A program made the position numbers and the translations under genes. Shown here in pieces: positions 27,079 to 35,946 of a stretch of 64,000 nucleotides of DNA (position 1 is its first letter; each line of letters begins with the position of its first letter). The notes under the pieces were generated by a model. The model was not told where the DNA came from, did no database searches, and saw only the letters and a list, made by a program, of their open reading frames with translations. Source of the DNA: Cyclobacterium sp. 1_MG-2023 (GTDB taxonomy: Bacteria; Bacteroidota; Bacteroidia; Cytophagales; Cyclobacteriaceae); the NCBI RefSeq assembly GCF_030546805.1, contig NZ_JAUOPC010000019.1, positions 1-64,000 on the forward strand, in the 5' to 3' direction.

Positions 27079-27855
27079 ATGTCAATCAATAAAGAGTACA
27101 TAGACCAGCAATATGAAGCCATTGCCAAAAAAGAGCTTAAAGCCTGGTTGGAAAAGCAGCATCAAAGTCCTTCTATCCTCAACCGGATGACAAGTGGCAC
27201 CCAAAGGTCTATTAATAAAATTATACCGGATAAAATTCATCAAGCCATTACTTACGCCATTGAAAAAATGGTAAAAGGAGTGCTTGTTGGCAACCAATTT
27301 ATTGCCCCGAAACCCATAAATCACGGTCTGCTTCGGCTTAAGGAATTTAAGGCCAGAAAAAGCATTAAAACCTATACCAGAACTGCCTCCGTGGAGGGAG
27401 CAATTACAGGAGCCGGAGGTATATTGATGGGTTTTGCCGATCTTCCTGCATTCTTGGCCATTAAGATGAAAATGCTATTCAATATAGCGGCAGCTTTTGG
27501 TCACGACACCAAAGACCTGAGGGAGAGATTGTTTGTACTTTATATTTTTAAGCTTAGCTTTTCTACTCAGAAAACACGAAATGAAACCATAGGTATCCTT
27601 GAAAATTGGAACAGCTTCTCTCAAACTTTACCTACCAATTTGGATGACTTTGATTGGAGGCAATTTCAGTTGGAGTATAGGGACTTTATGGATCTTGCCA
27701 AACTGGCTCAAATGATACCGGTAATTGGTGCTGGGATAGGAGCAATTGCCAATTATAAATTGAGTCAAATGCTCGGGAAAAATGCCATCCTTGCTTACCG
27801 GCTTAGGCACCTTCAAGAGTTAAAAACAATCTCCGGAAATAACCCTGTTACCTAA
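27079..27855 (+). CDS. EcsC family protein
   Basis: The 258-residue protein carries the EcsC-domain pattern, with glycine-rich amphipathic helices: TASVEGAITGAGGILMGFADLPAF (about 98-121) and QMIPVIGAGIGAIANYKL (213-230). EcsC was named from an ABC transporter locus in Bacillus; its biochemical role is unknown. The glycine-zipper-like helices suggest membrane association. It starts two bases after the DinB-type gene. The gene converges on the minus-strand Gfo/Idh gene only 20 bp downstream. Confidence 0.85.
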   Translation: MSINKEYIDQQYEAIAKKELKAWLEKQHQSPSILNRMTSGTQRSINKIIPDKIHQAITYAIEKMVKGVLVGNQFIAPKPINHGLLRLKEFKARKSIKTYTRTASVEGAITGAGGILMGFADLPAFLAIKMKMLFNIAAAFGHDTKDLRERLFVLYIFKLSFSTQKTRNETIGILENWNSFSQTLPTNLDDFDWRQFQLEYRDFMDLAKLAQMIPVIGAGIGAIANYKLSQMLGKNAILAYRLRHLQELKTISGNNPVT

Positions 27856-27875
27856 AACAGCTTTGGGCTTACTTT

Positions 27876-28970
27876 TTATTTAAGGTATATTCGCTTTCCT
27901 TTTTTAGCACTTTCCTTGGCTGCATCTAAAATTTCCACCACCACCAAATTATTTTCTAAAGAGGATAGATCTTTAGCTGTTACTTGAATTTCCCCTTTCA
28001 CCACAGCTGCTAAATAAGCAAAAGGGTCATTGTATGGATTTGTTCTTTTGCTTAGGGTCTCTGCCTTTTCTTGCTTTTGTCCTTCAGTTCTACTCAACAG
28101 ACTTGTGCTGTTTTTAGCCACCATATATCCCGTCTTTCCATATACTTCCATGTCCTTTCTGCTAAAAGGCCAGTTCCAAGAAGCCTGAATTACCCCTTGG
28201 GCTTTGGGATATTCTAAGAGAATGGTTGCTTCATCATCCACCTTGGGATAGATATCAGGCTTGATCTGTTTTAACTCAGCGGTAACCGATATGGGTTTCA
28301 CACCATCCATTAACCAAGTCATCAAATTGGCGCCATAGCAACCAAAATCTATGACTGCTCCCCCTCCATTCAAAACCGGATCCGTGAGCCAATCCAAAAA
28401 TTCCTGATTGACGCCGATCTCCATGGGACCTTCATGCCCATCATTGACAATCACCCTCCTGACCGGACCTATCTCCTCTGCTTTCAGTCGCTTTTTCAGT
28501 TCATGGTTACTTGCATACCAGGTTGTTTCGTAGTTGGTCAATAAATGAATCTGATGCTTTTTGGCCAAATCTGCCATCTCTTTAGCGTGATCCATACTTA
28601 CCGCCAATGGCTTCTCAACCATGACATGAATTCCTCGGGGAGCACATGCCTGTACTACCTCCAAATGCTCATAAATGGAACCAAATGCAGTAACAGCTTC
28701 AGGTTTAACAACTGCAAAAAGTGACTCCATATCCGGGTAATGCAATTGCTTGTCTAATCCATATTGAGACATCAAGCGATTGGCCAAATCTTCATTTGGC
28801 TCCACTATACCTACAATCTCAACATCTCCAACATCTTCCCTCCCAAGTATCCAGTGTACATGGGAATGAGTAAGACCTACCACTGCTATTTTCACTGCTG
28901 ATTGCGCAAATAGACACTGAAAAGGTAGCAATATAAAAGCCGCAAAAAATGATAGTATTGATTTTTTCAT
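27876..28970 (-). CDS. Secreted Gfo/Idh/MocA family oxidoreductase
   Basis: The 364-residue protein has an N-terminal signal peptide (hydrophobic residues 5-20, LFAQSAV). The NAD(P)-binding Rossmann domain includes VAVVGLTHSH and the EKPLAV motif (about residue 118), where the Lys is the conserved catalytic residue. The C-terminal alpha/beta domain has NGGGAVIDFGCYGANLMTWL with the usual Asp and substrate-facing residues. Secreted members in Bacteroidota usually oxidise or reduce sugars such as 3-keto glycosides. It ends an operon with the small beta-barrel-like gene, two bases away. Confidence 0.88.
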   Translation of the reverse strand: MKKSILSFFAAFILLPFQCLFAQSAVKIAVVGLTHSHVHWILGREDVGDVEIVGIVEPNEDLANRLMSQYGLDKQLHYPDMESLFAVVKPEAVTAFGSIYEHLEVVQACAPRGIHVMVEKPLAVSMDHAKEMADLAKKHQIHLLTNYETTWYASNHELKKRLKAEEIGPVRRVIVNDGHEGPMEIGVNQEFLDWLTDPVLNGGGAVIDFGCYGANLMTWLMDGVKPISVTAELKQIKPDIYPKVDDEATILLEYPKAQGVIQASWNWPFSRKDMEVYGKTGYMVAKNSTSLLSRTEGQKQEKAETLSKRTNPYNDPFAYLAAVVKGEIQVTAKDLSSLENNLVVVEILDAAKESAKKGKRIYLK

Positions 28971-28972
28971 GG

Positions 28973-29587
28973 TTAATTGTTTTTAATAGAGTCCATCAAA
29001 TTATGGAAAAAACCATCTGAATTACTTTTCCTTTTTCTTCTGGCCTTCTGTCGTTTTTTCTTATTTTGCTTTTTCCCCTTTACTAGAACTGATCTCACTG
29101 AGATCCCCACTTGCCCACTGTACCAGGGTTGTCTACCAACAATATTGATATTGGGTTTATAATCTACAGAGAAATTTATCCCTAACAAAGTGAGCTCTAC
29201 ACCACCAATAAAATCAACCCCTAAGGTTTTGTTTCCGTAGGTTCGGATTATTTGCATGTTCTCGCTTACTTTCTGCCGGCTCTCTTCTATTCCTAGGGAG
29301 GCACCCGCCCCGTAATAATAGTTAAGCCGCTTGGAAAGCAGTGGTCGGTGCCTTTGCAGTATGGCATGAAGGGTGGTATTGTAACTGAAATCTGATTGGA
29401 CAATTCCCTCTAAGGTTAGTCCCTTTATGAGCCGCTGCTGGACGGTAAAACCCAACATGCGTCCTTGATCATTATTTCCCAATCTCAATCCTGCACTTGT
29501 ACCATAACTCTGTCCATAAGACCAAGAGTAGCTTCCAATCAGCATTAAACCGGTGAGTACAATTGTTAAAGTGTATTTCAGCATCAC
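28973..29587 (-). CDS. Exported beta-barrel-like protein with basic tail
   Basis: The 204-residue protein has a signal peptide (residues 5-25, SYGQSYG). About eight amphipathic beta stretches follow (AGLRLGNND, GFTVQQRLIKGLTLEGIVQSD, YYYGAGASLGIEE, GVDFIGGVELTLLGINFSVDYKP), the alternating pattern of a small outer-membrane barrel. The C-terminal 35 residues are a Lys/Arg-rich tail (GKKQNKKKRQKARRKRK), unusual for a barrel and perhaps for contact with nucleic acid, LPS or peptidoglycan. No family is recognised. The start is MM; either Met works. It is two bases upstream of the Gfo/Idh gene. Confidence 0.65.
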   Translation of the reverse strand: MMLKYTLTIVLTGLMLIGSYSWSYGQSYGTSAGLRLGNNDQGRMLGFTVQQRLIKGLTLEGIVQSDFSYNTTLHAILQRHRPLLSKRLNYYYGAGASLGIEESRQKVSENMQIIRTYGNKTLGVDFIGGVELTLLGINFSVDYKPNINIVGRQPWYSGQVGISVRSVLVKGKKQNKKKRQKARRKRKSNSDGFFHNLMDSIKNN

Positions 29588-29888
29588 TATAAATTAAATA
29601 TCAGGAACATCTACCAAAAAACCAGCCAGAATAAGAAAATTAATCAGGAATTTTCTCGCCCTTAGCCATTTACGGATAAATAATTATCCAGTGACAAAGC
29701 ATGTAATTGGACTAATTTCCTTTCCTTTTATTCCTTTCCGGTTAAATAAAGAGACTTTCAAACAATAAAACATTAAATCTCCTAAATTATTAATCAAAAA
29801 GCGCTTGAATGAGAAGGATTTTCAGCCTTGCCTTGTGATAATGTATCAATAAATAATTAAATTTAAGTTTAACAATGGAGCCTGAGTT
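29588..29888. other. Divergent spacer, nothing recognised
   Basis: This AT-rich spacer lies between the minus-strand barrel/Gfo operon and the plus-strand duplicated secreted protein. It must hold promoters for both, but no clear -7 box was found. Confidence 0.35.
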
Positions 29889-30635
29889 ATGAAATCAATT
29901 CTTATAATTATTTGTTTTGCCATTTGTACCACGGTTTTTTCACAGGAGCTGGAGGGTTCCTGGATTTTGACCCATCAAAATGGTGTTGCCATTACCGACC
30001 AAGAGTTTATTAAAATATATCAGGATGGTTATTTTGCCTTTGGGGCAAAAGAAATAAAAGGAGACAAGTTTCTCTATGCCGGAGGAGGAGAATACAATTT
30101 AAATGGAAATGTCTACGAGGAGCACCTGGACTTTCTAACCCTTGACCCTGATCAAATAGGAACTACCAATAAATACACATTGGACTTTGCCAATGATCGA
30201 CTAGTCATTTCCACCAAGATAAAAGGGGAAGACCTGATCGAAATCTGGGAGAGGGTATCTCAGGAAGAAGACGATCTGACAAGAAATTGGGTAATTACCG
30301 GAAGGAAACGTGGAGATAAGATATCTGAAATGACTCCGGGAGCTAGAAGAACCGTTAAGATTTTAAGTGGAGGGCGATTTCAGTGGATTGCCTTTAATTC
30401 TGAAACAAAAGCATTTAGTGGCACCGGTGGAGGTGAATATGAAGCCAAAGATGGGAAATACATTGAAAAGATCACATTCTTTTCCAAAGATGACAGTCGT
30501 GTAGGAGCTCAGTTGGAGTTTGATTACAAAGTAATTGACGGAAAATGGCACCACAGTGGCTTGAGTTCAAAGGGAGATCCCATATATGAAATTTGGTCAC
30601 CTTATGAAGAGGCCTATAAAAAGGAAGACAAATAA
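29889..30635 (+). CDS. Secreted protein with two lipocalin-like repeats
   Basis: The 248-residue protein has a signal peptide ending at VFSQ (residue 19). Two homologous halves follow. LEGSWILTHQNG to ISTKIKGEDLIEIWERV (20-125) lines up with LTRNWVITGRKRGD to GLSSKGDPIYEIWSPY (131-240). Shared points are the GGGEY motif (YAGGGEYNLNG and TGGGEYEAKDG), the following DFLTLDPDQIGT / TFFSKDDSRVGA strand, and the closing EIW. Single-domain relatives in Bacteroidota resemble DUF4488 and lipocalin-like secreted proteins. A role in binding small hydrophobic molecules is a guess from the fold. It stands alone. Confidence 0.7.
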   Translation: MKSILIIICFAICTTVFSQELEGSWILTHQNGVAITDQEFIKIYQDGYFAFGAKEIKGDKFLYAGGGEYNLNGNVYEEHLDFLTLDPDQIGTTNKYTLDFANDRLVISTKIKGEDLIEIWERVSQEEDDLTRNWVITGRKRGDKISEMTPGARRTVKILSGGRFQWIAFNSETKAFSGTGGGEYEAKDGKYIEKITFFSKDDSRVGAQLEFDYKVIDGKWHHSGLSSKGDPIYEIWSPYEEAYKKEDK

Positions 30636-30730
30636 TATTGAAAAGTAAGTGGAGCATTTATAGGTATACAGTTTTCAAGAAGCTCTAATTTCTCAGGAAA
30701 CTTAAACTGTTAAGCTGACTCCTTTTGGTC

Positions 30731-32311
30731 TCAATTGGAACTTGTATTTTCAAGCCAAGCAAAAGGCAGGGTGCCATCCGACCATTTTTCAAAAAACCTG
30801 CTAAAATCCGTACCAAATATCATTGAGCCAAGGAGAATATCCAGGTCTCCATCACCATCCATATCTCCTGCATCCATTGCCATCCAACGCCCATCTGCAC
30901 TACCGGAAAAGGTAAAAGCATCAAAATTCATGTCTCCTTTGTTCTCAAGGTAAACAAAACTCTCCTCCGGGCTACTTTCATAATCCGGAAAAAAACTAAT
31001 CGCCGCAATATCAATGTCTCCATCCTTGTCAAAGTCTGCAGGAATGGCTTTGTAGGCCCCGTTAAGGGGATAGAAAAAAGATTCTTTATAATGGTTTGTG
31101 CCGTCATTGATATAAACCCTGATCCCATGATAGGGCTTGGGTATGGGATCATAATCTGCGTTATCGCCGGCGGTATAGATAATATCCTCTATCCCATCTC
31201 CATTAAAATCATATAAATCAAAATAACTGGATCCGTATGTAGGAGGAAACCTTAAAACCGGTTCTTCGGCAAATTTACCGTTTCCTTGATTATGGTATAT
31301 AAAAATCCCCTCATCTCCCTGGCCAAAAAGGGCTATGATATCTTTTAAGCCATTGTTATTCAAGTCACGAATATATGCTTTGGTAGCTCCCGGCTTATTC
31401 CTCAAAATATTTTTTTTAAAGTTTCCTGAAGGATCTTGCTTCCACCAGCCAAGGCTACCGGTGTTTTTCCCGTATTCAGCAATGACCATATCATCCAATC
31501 CATCCCCATCAAGATCTCCCATATCCATATGGACGGGTCTTTGTAAATCTTTGGCAACAATTTTTGTTACTTCGCCGGCGGTATTAGGCAAGCGCATTAC
31601 AAAACCCAGGTCCATGTCTGTAGGGTTAAAGGTACCGATTACCAAAGCATAGGAATACTGCTGACCTTCATGCACCCACACTGTCCCTTCCGGACTAGAA
31701 GCTGTTTTCTGCACCTTAAATTGATTGTTCATGATAGAAAAGGAAGACCTACCTGCATCACTGATGTACCAGCGATCAGGGCCTATGATTTTCACCATTA
31801 AATGCATTGGGTTCTTAGTCTTATTGGCCGGACGATGGAGTTTGAAGTTATTCAAGCCGGTCTTAATTTTTATGACTTCCGCTTTCGGTAATTTATCAGG
31901 AGCTGTATCAATATAATAAGTTTTGATTTTGTCAAAGATCAAAGTGTCTATTGTGGGAGACTTTGGGAAAACATTATTTCTTTCTACAATTGCACCGGCT
32001 CGTCCTCCCTCCAAAAGATTTTCCCTGCTGCTGTCTGATTCATAGATACCAAAAAAATGACCCATTCTAGGGAGAATTGTTTTCCAAGTAGCTTTATCCA
32101 ATTGATTGGGATCAGGGTACAAATGACATCCGGTACAATATGTTTTGGCAAGCATTTCTGCAGGCTTTTCCAACGGGTCTTGTAAAGCTTCCTTTTTCAC
32201 TTCAACCTTTGGGTTGGCACGCTCTTCCTTTTGACTATTCTTGTCATTAGGTTTACACGCTTGTCCCAAAATTATTAAACCAAGGGCAAGAAAAAACAGG
32301 GCTATCCTCAT
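30731..32311 (-). CDS. FG-GAP/VCBS-repeat lipoprotein with a heme c-type CxxCH motif
   Basis: The 526-residue protein has a lipobox-like GQAC (Cys 19) and a charged linker, then a cytochrome-c-like segment with CTGCH at residues 59-63. The rest is FG-GAP repeats with calcium loops such as DMGDLDGDGLDD, DLYDFNGDGIED, DFDKDGDID and DAGDMDGDGDLD, forming a seven-bladed propeller. In Bacteroidota such proteins are surface or periplasmic and often sit by carbohydrate-use genes. A covalent heme would need the cytochrome c maturation system, which is not in the window. It stands alone; the gene to its left converges. Confidence 0.85.
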   Translation of the reverse strand: MRIALFFLALGLIILGQACKPNDKNSQKEERANPKVEVKKEALQDPLEKPAEMLAKTYCTGCHLYPDPNQLDKATWKTILPRMGHFFGIYESDSSRENLLEGGRAGAIVERNNVFPKSPTIDTLIFDKIKTYYIDTAPDKLPKAEVIKIKTGLNNFKLHRPANKTKNPMHLMVKIIGPDRWYISDAGRSSFSIMNNQFKVQKTASSPEGTVWVHEGQQYSYALVIGTFNPTDMDLGFVMRLPNTAGEVTKIVAKDLQRPVHMDMGDLDGDGLDDMVIAEYGKNTGSLGWWKQDPSGNFKKNILRNKPGATKAYIRDLNNNGLKDIIALFGQGDEGIFIYHNQGNGKFAEEPVLRFPPTYGSSYFDLYDFNGDGIEDIIYTAGDNADYDPIPKPYHGIRVYINDGTNHYKESFFYPLNGAYKAIPADFDKDGDIDIAAISFFPDYESSPEESFVYLENKGDMNFDAFTFSGSADGRWMAMDAGDMDGDGDLDILLGSMIFGTDFSRFFEKWSDGTLPFAWLENTSSN

Positions 32312-32438
32312 GAATGCAAAGGTTTGGATCTGATAGACAATGAATCGTCAAAGATAACCAAGGACTGTTAAAATCAAGGCATTAAATTTAATATTAAATG
32401 CATCGACAAACACTACCCAAGTTCACAAATGATACGAA

Positions 32439-32879
32439 CTAATTTGCGCGCTTATTTAACTGCTCACCTGGCATCAAACAATGAAGAATGGCCGTCTCAA
32501 GTTTTTCAAGATCAAAAGGCTTGATCAACACATAGTCCATTTGAGAAGATTTCGTCATGGCCCTGTCTGAGAGATCTGCGGTTACAGCCAATATGGGGAT
32601 ATTTTTACGTAATTCTCCACATTCTCCACTCCTTATAGCTTTGGCCGTTTGATAACCATTTAACACAGGCATTTGAAGATCCATGATAATTAAATCAAAA
32701 AATGAATGCTTTAATTTTTCTAAGGCCTGCTCACCATCCATAACTATTTCTATTGTGATGTGATCCCAGTTTTTAAACATTGACTTCATCACCATTCTCA
32801 TTATAGGGTCATCATCAACTATTAAAAATCGTTTGTCTTCAGGCTTGAAACTAGAGTTGTTGGTATTGCTGTTATTCAT
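32439..32879 (-). CDS. Single-domain response regulator (CheY-like)
   Basis: The 146-residue protein is a receiver domain without an output domain. It has the acidic pocket D22-D24 (LIVDDDP), the phospho-acceptor D67 (LIIMDLQMPVLNG), the switch Thr in VTADLSD and the Lys in LIKPF. A low-complexity Asn/Ser tail (MNNSNTNNSS) precedes the domain. The protein is cytosolic and probably acts in a phosphorelay with a histidine kinase or Hpt protein encoded elsewhere. Neither neighbour is a kinase. Confidence 0.92.
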   Translation of the reverse strand: MNNSNTNNSSFKPEDKRFLIVDDDPIMRMVMKSMFKNWDHITIEIVMDGEQALEKLKHSFFDLIIMDLQMPVLNGYQTAKAIRSGECGELRKNIPILAVTADLSDRAMTKSSQMDYVLIKPFDLEKLETAILHCLMPGEQLNKRAN

Positions 32880-33251
32880 TGTTAAAAAGTAGGCCTCTTG
32901 CTTATTAAAGGCATAATAGTAGAAAAATATTATTTATTTGCCAAATATTTATTTTAAACAGCATATTAATAGAATTAAAATTCATTTTTCTGTTAAAAAT
33001 ATATTTAATTTTACAAGCATTTTATTAAAATTAGATAAAAATACTCCCCACAATAGACCTGCAAAACAAACGCATTGGTCTTACTTTTTCAGTGTTGATA
33101 ATTGATATTTACACTAAGTATTTATGCAAATAATACAATTTTCACCTCCTTTATAACAATACTTTACTAACTCATTAAAGAAATTACGCTCTTTTCGTAG
33201 GTATACGTAATTTTCGTAGGAAAACTAATTTTAATTTATTAGGTTTGGATT
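32880..33251. other. Very AT-rich divergent regulatory region
   Basis: About 370 bp of mostly A/T between the response regulator (minus) and the BlaI-type gene (plus). Apart from the direct repeats at 33192-33220, no element is recognised. Confidence 0.4.
33192..33220 (+). promoter_or_regulatory. Candidate BlaI-type operator: two direct TTTTCGTAGG repeats
   Basis: TTTTCGTAGG occurs at 33192-33201 and 33211-33220, 19 bases apart (about two helical turns), with a TATACGTA core between. It lies 31 bp before the BlaI-type start. BlaI/MecI repressors bind just upstream of their own genes, so autoregulation is the likely meaning. Confidence 0.5.
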
Positions 33252-33623
33252 ATGGAAGCATTAACAAGCAATGAGGAGCAGGTGATGCGGATCATCTGGA
33301 AGCTGGAAAAAGCATTGGTAAGGAGTGTATTGAATGAATTTCCTGAGCCCAAGCCTCCTTACACCACATTGGCATCAATCATCAAGCAATTGGAAAACAA
33401 AGGCTACTTGGACCACAAAACCTATGGCAATACGCATGAATATTTTCCTTTAATAAGCAAAAAAGCTTACCAACACAGTAGTTTCAATCAGATGGTGAAA
33501 AACTATTTCGATGGTTCTGCGAAAAATGTATTGTCTTTTATGGTGAAAGAAGAGAAACTGTCCGAAAATGATATCCAAGATTTAGAAAAAATTGTTGAGA
33601 ATTTTAAAAAGAAATCATCATGA
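33252..33623 (+). CDS. BlaI/MecI/CopY family repressor
   Basis: The 123-residue winged-helix repressor has the family start LTSNEEQVMRIIWKLEKALVRSV, the recognition helix region PPYTTLASIIKQLENKGYL, and a C-terminal dimerisation tail (ENDIQDLEKIVENFKKK). In this family, signalling through an M56 membrane protease ends in inactivation of the repressor. The gene overlaps the M56 gene by four bases (ATGA), so the pair is translationally coupled. Confidence 0.95.
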   Translation: MEALTSNEEQVMRIIWKLEKALVRSVLNEFPEPKPPYTTLASIIKQLENKGYLDHKTYGNTHEYFPLISKKAYQHSSFNQMVKNYFDGSAKNVLSFMVKEEKLSENDIQDLEKIVENFKKKSS

Positions 33624-34864
33624 TGGCCCTTATCAATTACTTATGGGAAGGAGCTGTCTGTTTGACAATACCTTGGTTGTTTTATAAGGTATTCCTTGAA
33701 AGAACCACTTTTTTTGCTTGGAACAGGACCTTTTTGCTCTGTGCATTAATCATGGCTTTGGTTTTCCCAGCTTTAGGCTTTGAAGGTATAAACAGCTTCA
33801 ATTTAGCCAATGAAACCTACCTGTTTCAATTGCCAACATTTGAATTTGATGGTTCAAATCAGCAAACAAACTCATTGAAGTCACTTTCCCTAAGCAGCAT
33901 TTTGGTAGGCCTCTACTTATTGGGAATCCTTTTTCCGCTCACCAAATTTCTTATAGGAATGCTCTCCTTAATAAGCTCGGTCAAAAAAGCACATACCTCC
34001 TATAAAGGTAAATACACCTTATTGGAACATGCCTCTTTTGAGCCAGCTTCCTTTTTTCACTTGATCTTTCTGCCTGAAGGTTCACTTCAGTTAAGAAACA
34101 AAGTGGATTGGATAATAGATCATGAAGCAGCTCACGCTGATTTCAGACACAGCATAGATAAGTTACTGCTGCAATTGGTGAAAATTATCTTTTGGTTTTA
34201 CCCGATTTATCGTTTGTATGAAACGGATTTAGAAGTGATCCATGAGTATCAAGTAGATAATAAAATGACCGAGAACTACCCGGTCGAAGAATACGCCTTG
34301 CTGCTAATTCATTTAGGAAGACCAAAAAGTGTAAATCAGCTGGCACATAATTTTAATAAATTTCAAATTAAAAAAAGATTAACCATGATGACACAACCCA
34401 AATCAAAAAAAATAGCCAAAGGGCTTTATGCTCTAGCCTTACCCGTATTTATTGGTCTGTTTGCTCTGGTTTCATGCGAGCAAAAGGATGAAATCGTGGA
34501 AGTAGAAATCCCAAAAGCTGAATCAATAACTGAACAAGCAGACCTAAATGAGATTTTCGATATTGCTGAAGACATGCCTGTCCCTGCAGAAGGCGTGCAA
34601 GGTTGGAACAAGTACTTAAGTCAAAACCTTAAATATCCTCAATCTGCCAGAGATCAAAAAAAAGAAGGAACAGTTTACGTACAATTCATCATCAATAAAG
34701 AAGGGAGATTAGTCAATCCCTCTGTTATTAGAAGTGTAGATCCGGATCTAGATGCCGAAGCACTTAGGGTAATAAAGAATTCACCAGATTGGACCCCGGG
34801 TAAACAAAAAGGAAAAGAAGTAAATGTCAAAATTCAACTGCCAATTCGGTTCAAGCTGAATTAA
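33620..34864 (+). CDS. BlaR1-like M56 metallopeptidase fused to a TonB C-terminal domain
   Basis: The 414-residue protein has N-terminal membrane helices (residues 5-20, 35-53, 92-118). The zinc-protease motif HEAAH is at 168-172, with a downstream Glu in VIHEYQVDNKM as probable third ligand. Another transmembrane helix lies near 272-286. The C-terminal ~95 residues are a TonB domain (YLSQNLKYPQSARDQKKEGTVYVQFIIN to LPIRFKLN). In Bacteroidota, M56-TonB fusions paired with BlaI-type repressors are common, and the TonB part probably senses or contacts an outer-membrane receptor. Here the usual beta-lactam sensor domain is replaced by TonB, so beta-lactam sensing should not be assumed. Confidence 0.93.
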   Translation: MMALINYLWEGAVCLTIPWLFYKVFLERTTFFAWNRTFLLCALIMALVFPALGFEGINSFNLANETYLFQLPTFEFDGSNQQTNSLKSLSLSSILVGLYLLGILFPLTKFLIGMLSLISSVKKAHTSYKGKYTLLEHASFEPASFFHLIFLPEGSLQLRNKVDWIIDHEAAHADFRHSIDKLLLQLVKIIFWFYPIYRLYETDLEVIHEYQVDNKMTENYPVEEYALLLIHLGRPKSVNQLAHNFNKFQIKKRLTMMTQPKSKKIAKGLYALALPVFIGLFALVSCEQKDEIVEVEIPKAESITEQADLNEIFDIAEDMPVPAEGVQGWNKYLSQNLKYPQSARDQKKEGTVYVQFIINKEGRLVNPSVIRSVDPDLDAEALRVIKNSPDWTPGKQKGKEVNVKIQLPIRFKLN

Positions 34865-34951
34865 TAATTATTGGATTATTTGTTGTTGATTTTCCCGGTC
34901 ACGAGTAAGCATTACCCGCGGCCGGGATTTTGGGTTTAAATGCAAACAATA

Positions 34952-35788
34952 TTATTCTTTGATAAAAGCTACTACTGCATTAATCACTTCAGGGGAACGT
35001 AACCGATGTCCCAGACCGGTTGTCGTCATTAACTCCGATTGTGGCCAATGCTGATGAAGCAGCCGAGCGTTACTAAAATCAGTCAGTCCATCTTTTTGGT
35101 CATGAATAATAAGCCCGGGAATGGTCAAGTCTTTAACCAAGTTAGGCAAATTAACACTGTTTAAATCTTCTTGAATAAAAGCTTCAAATTCAGCGGTAAT
35201 ATTTTTAACTGTATAGGGTTTAAGTTTCAAAACTTGCCTATAATAACCAATAAACTCTATGGCACTTCCGGGAGTTGACAAAGCGACCAGTTTATTTACA
35301 GGTGGCAGCTTATGCTTGGCAAAAGCATAAAAAAAAGAAAAGCTTCCAATGGAATGAGTCACCACCGCATCTACCTCGCCAACATTATTTAATACTTGTT
35401 CTATCAAAGCAGCATTTTCAGGTACCGTAAAGCGTTTACCTTGGCTCTGACCATGTGCGGGTGCATCATAGGCCATTATCGTATATTCATCAGTTGATAA
35501 AAGCAAATCAATGTATTCCTTCCATCTAAAGGAAAAGCTCTGCCAGCCATGTATGAACAAAATTTTCTTTGGACCATTTCCCCATTTGTATTGACGGATC
35601 TTATTCCCTTTAAAAAGAATATCTGACTCCACCGCCGTCCGAAGAAAGTCAAATTGCTTCTTGCTTATTTGGGGGCGAGCAGGAGAGCAAAAATATTTGA
35701 ATCCCAACTTTCCTCCCTGCACAGGTGTAATACTATTCAGGGCATTAAGGAAGAGCCCTAACAACCTGTAGAAAAATCCACTTTTCAT
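34952..35788 (-). CDS. Alpha/beta hydrolase
   Basis: The 278-residue cytosolic hydrolase has the oxyanion segment LFIHGWQSFSFRW, the nucleophile elbow in VTHSIGSFSF (Ser after His; the first Gly of the usual GxSxG is Thr), a late Asp in IIHDQKDGLTDFSN and the catalytic His in TGLGHRLRS near the C-terminus. The reaction is probably ester or lipid hydrolysis; the substrate is unknown. A TACTTTTG box on the minus strand at 35858-35865 may be its promoter. Confidence 0.85.
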   Translation of the reverse strand: MKSGFFYRLLGLFLNALNSITPVQGGKLGFKYFCSPARPQISKKQFDFLRTAVESDILFKGNKIRQYKWGNGPKKILFIHGWQSFSFRWKEYIDLLLSTDEYTIMAYDAPAHGQSQGKRFTVPENAALIEQVLNNVGEVDAVVTHSIGSFSFFYAFAKHKLPPVNKLVALSTPGSAIEFIGYYRQVLKLKPYTVKNITAEFEAFIQEDLNSVNLPNLVKDLTIPGLIIHDQKDGLTDFSNARLLHQHWPQSELMTTTGLGHRLRSPEVINAVVAFIKE

Positions 35789-35857
35789 TTTAAAACTTAG
35801 AATTATAGGTGATCTGTTATTCGGGTTGTATAAAAAGAATTGCTGCTACCCTTCAAA

Positions 35858-35865
35858 CAAAAGTA
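35858..35865 (-). promoter_or_regulatory. TAnnTTTG -7 box for the alpha/beta hydrolase
   Basis: On the minus strand this reads TACTTTTG, a full match to the consensus, 70 bases upstream of the ATG. Confidence 0.4.
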
Positions 35866-35946
35866 GAATATAATTTTTAAATTTTTAACAAAACGAAAAA
35901 TTAATTAGGAATTTTATATTAAACCAAACTATTAACTAACATTTTT

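Noticed and set aside
33620-34864. Beta-lactam resistance sensor
   Set aside because: The M56 protein lacks a penicillin-binding sensor domain and ends in TonB, and no beta-lactamase is in the operon.
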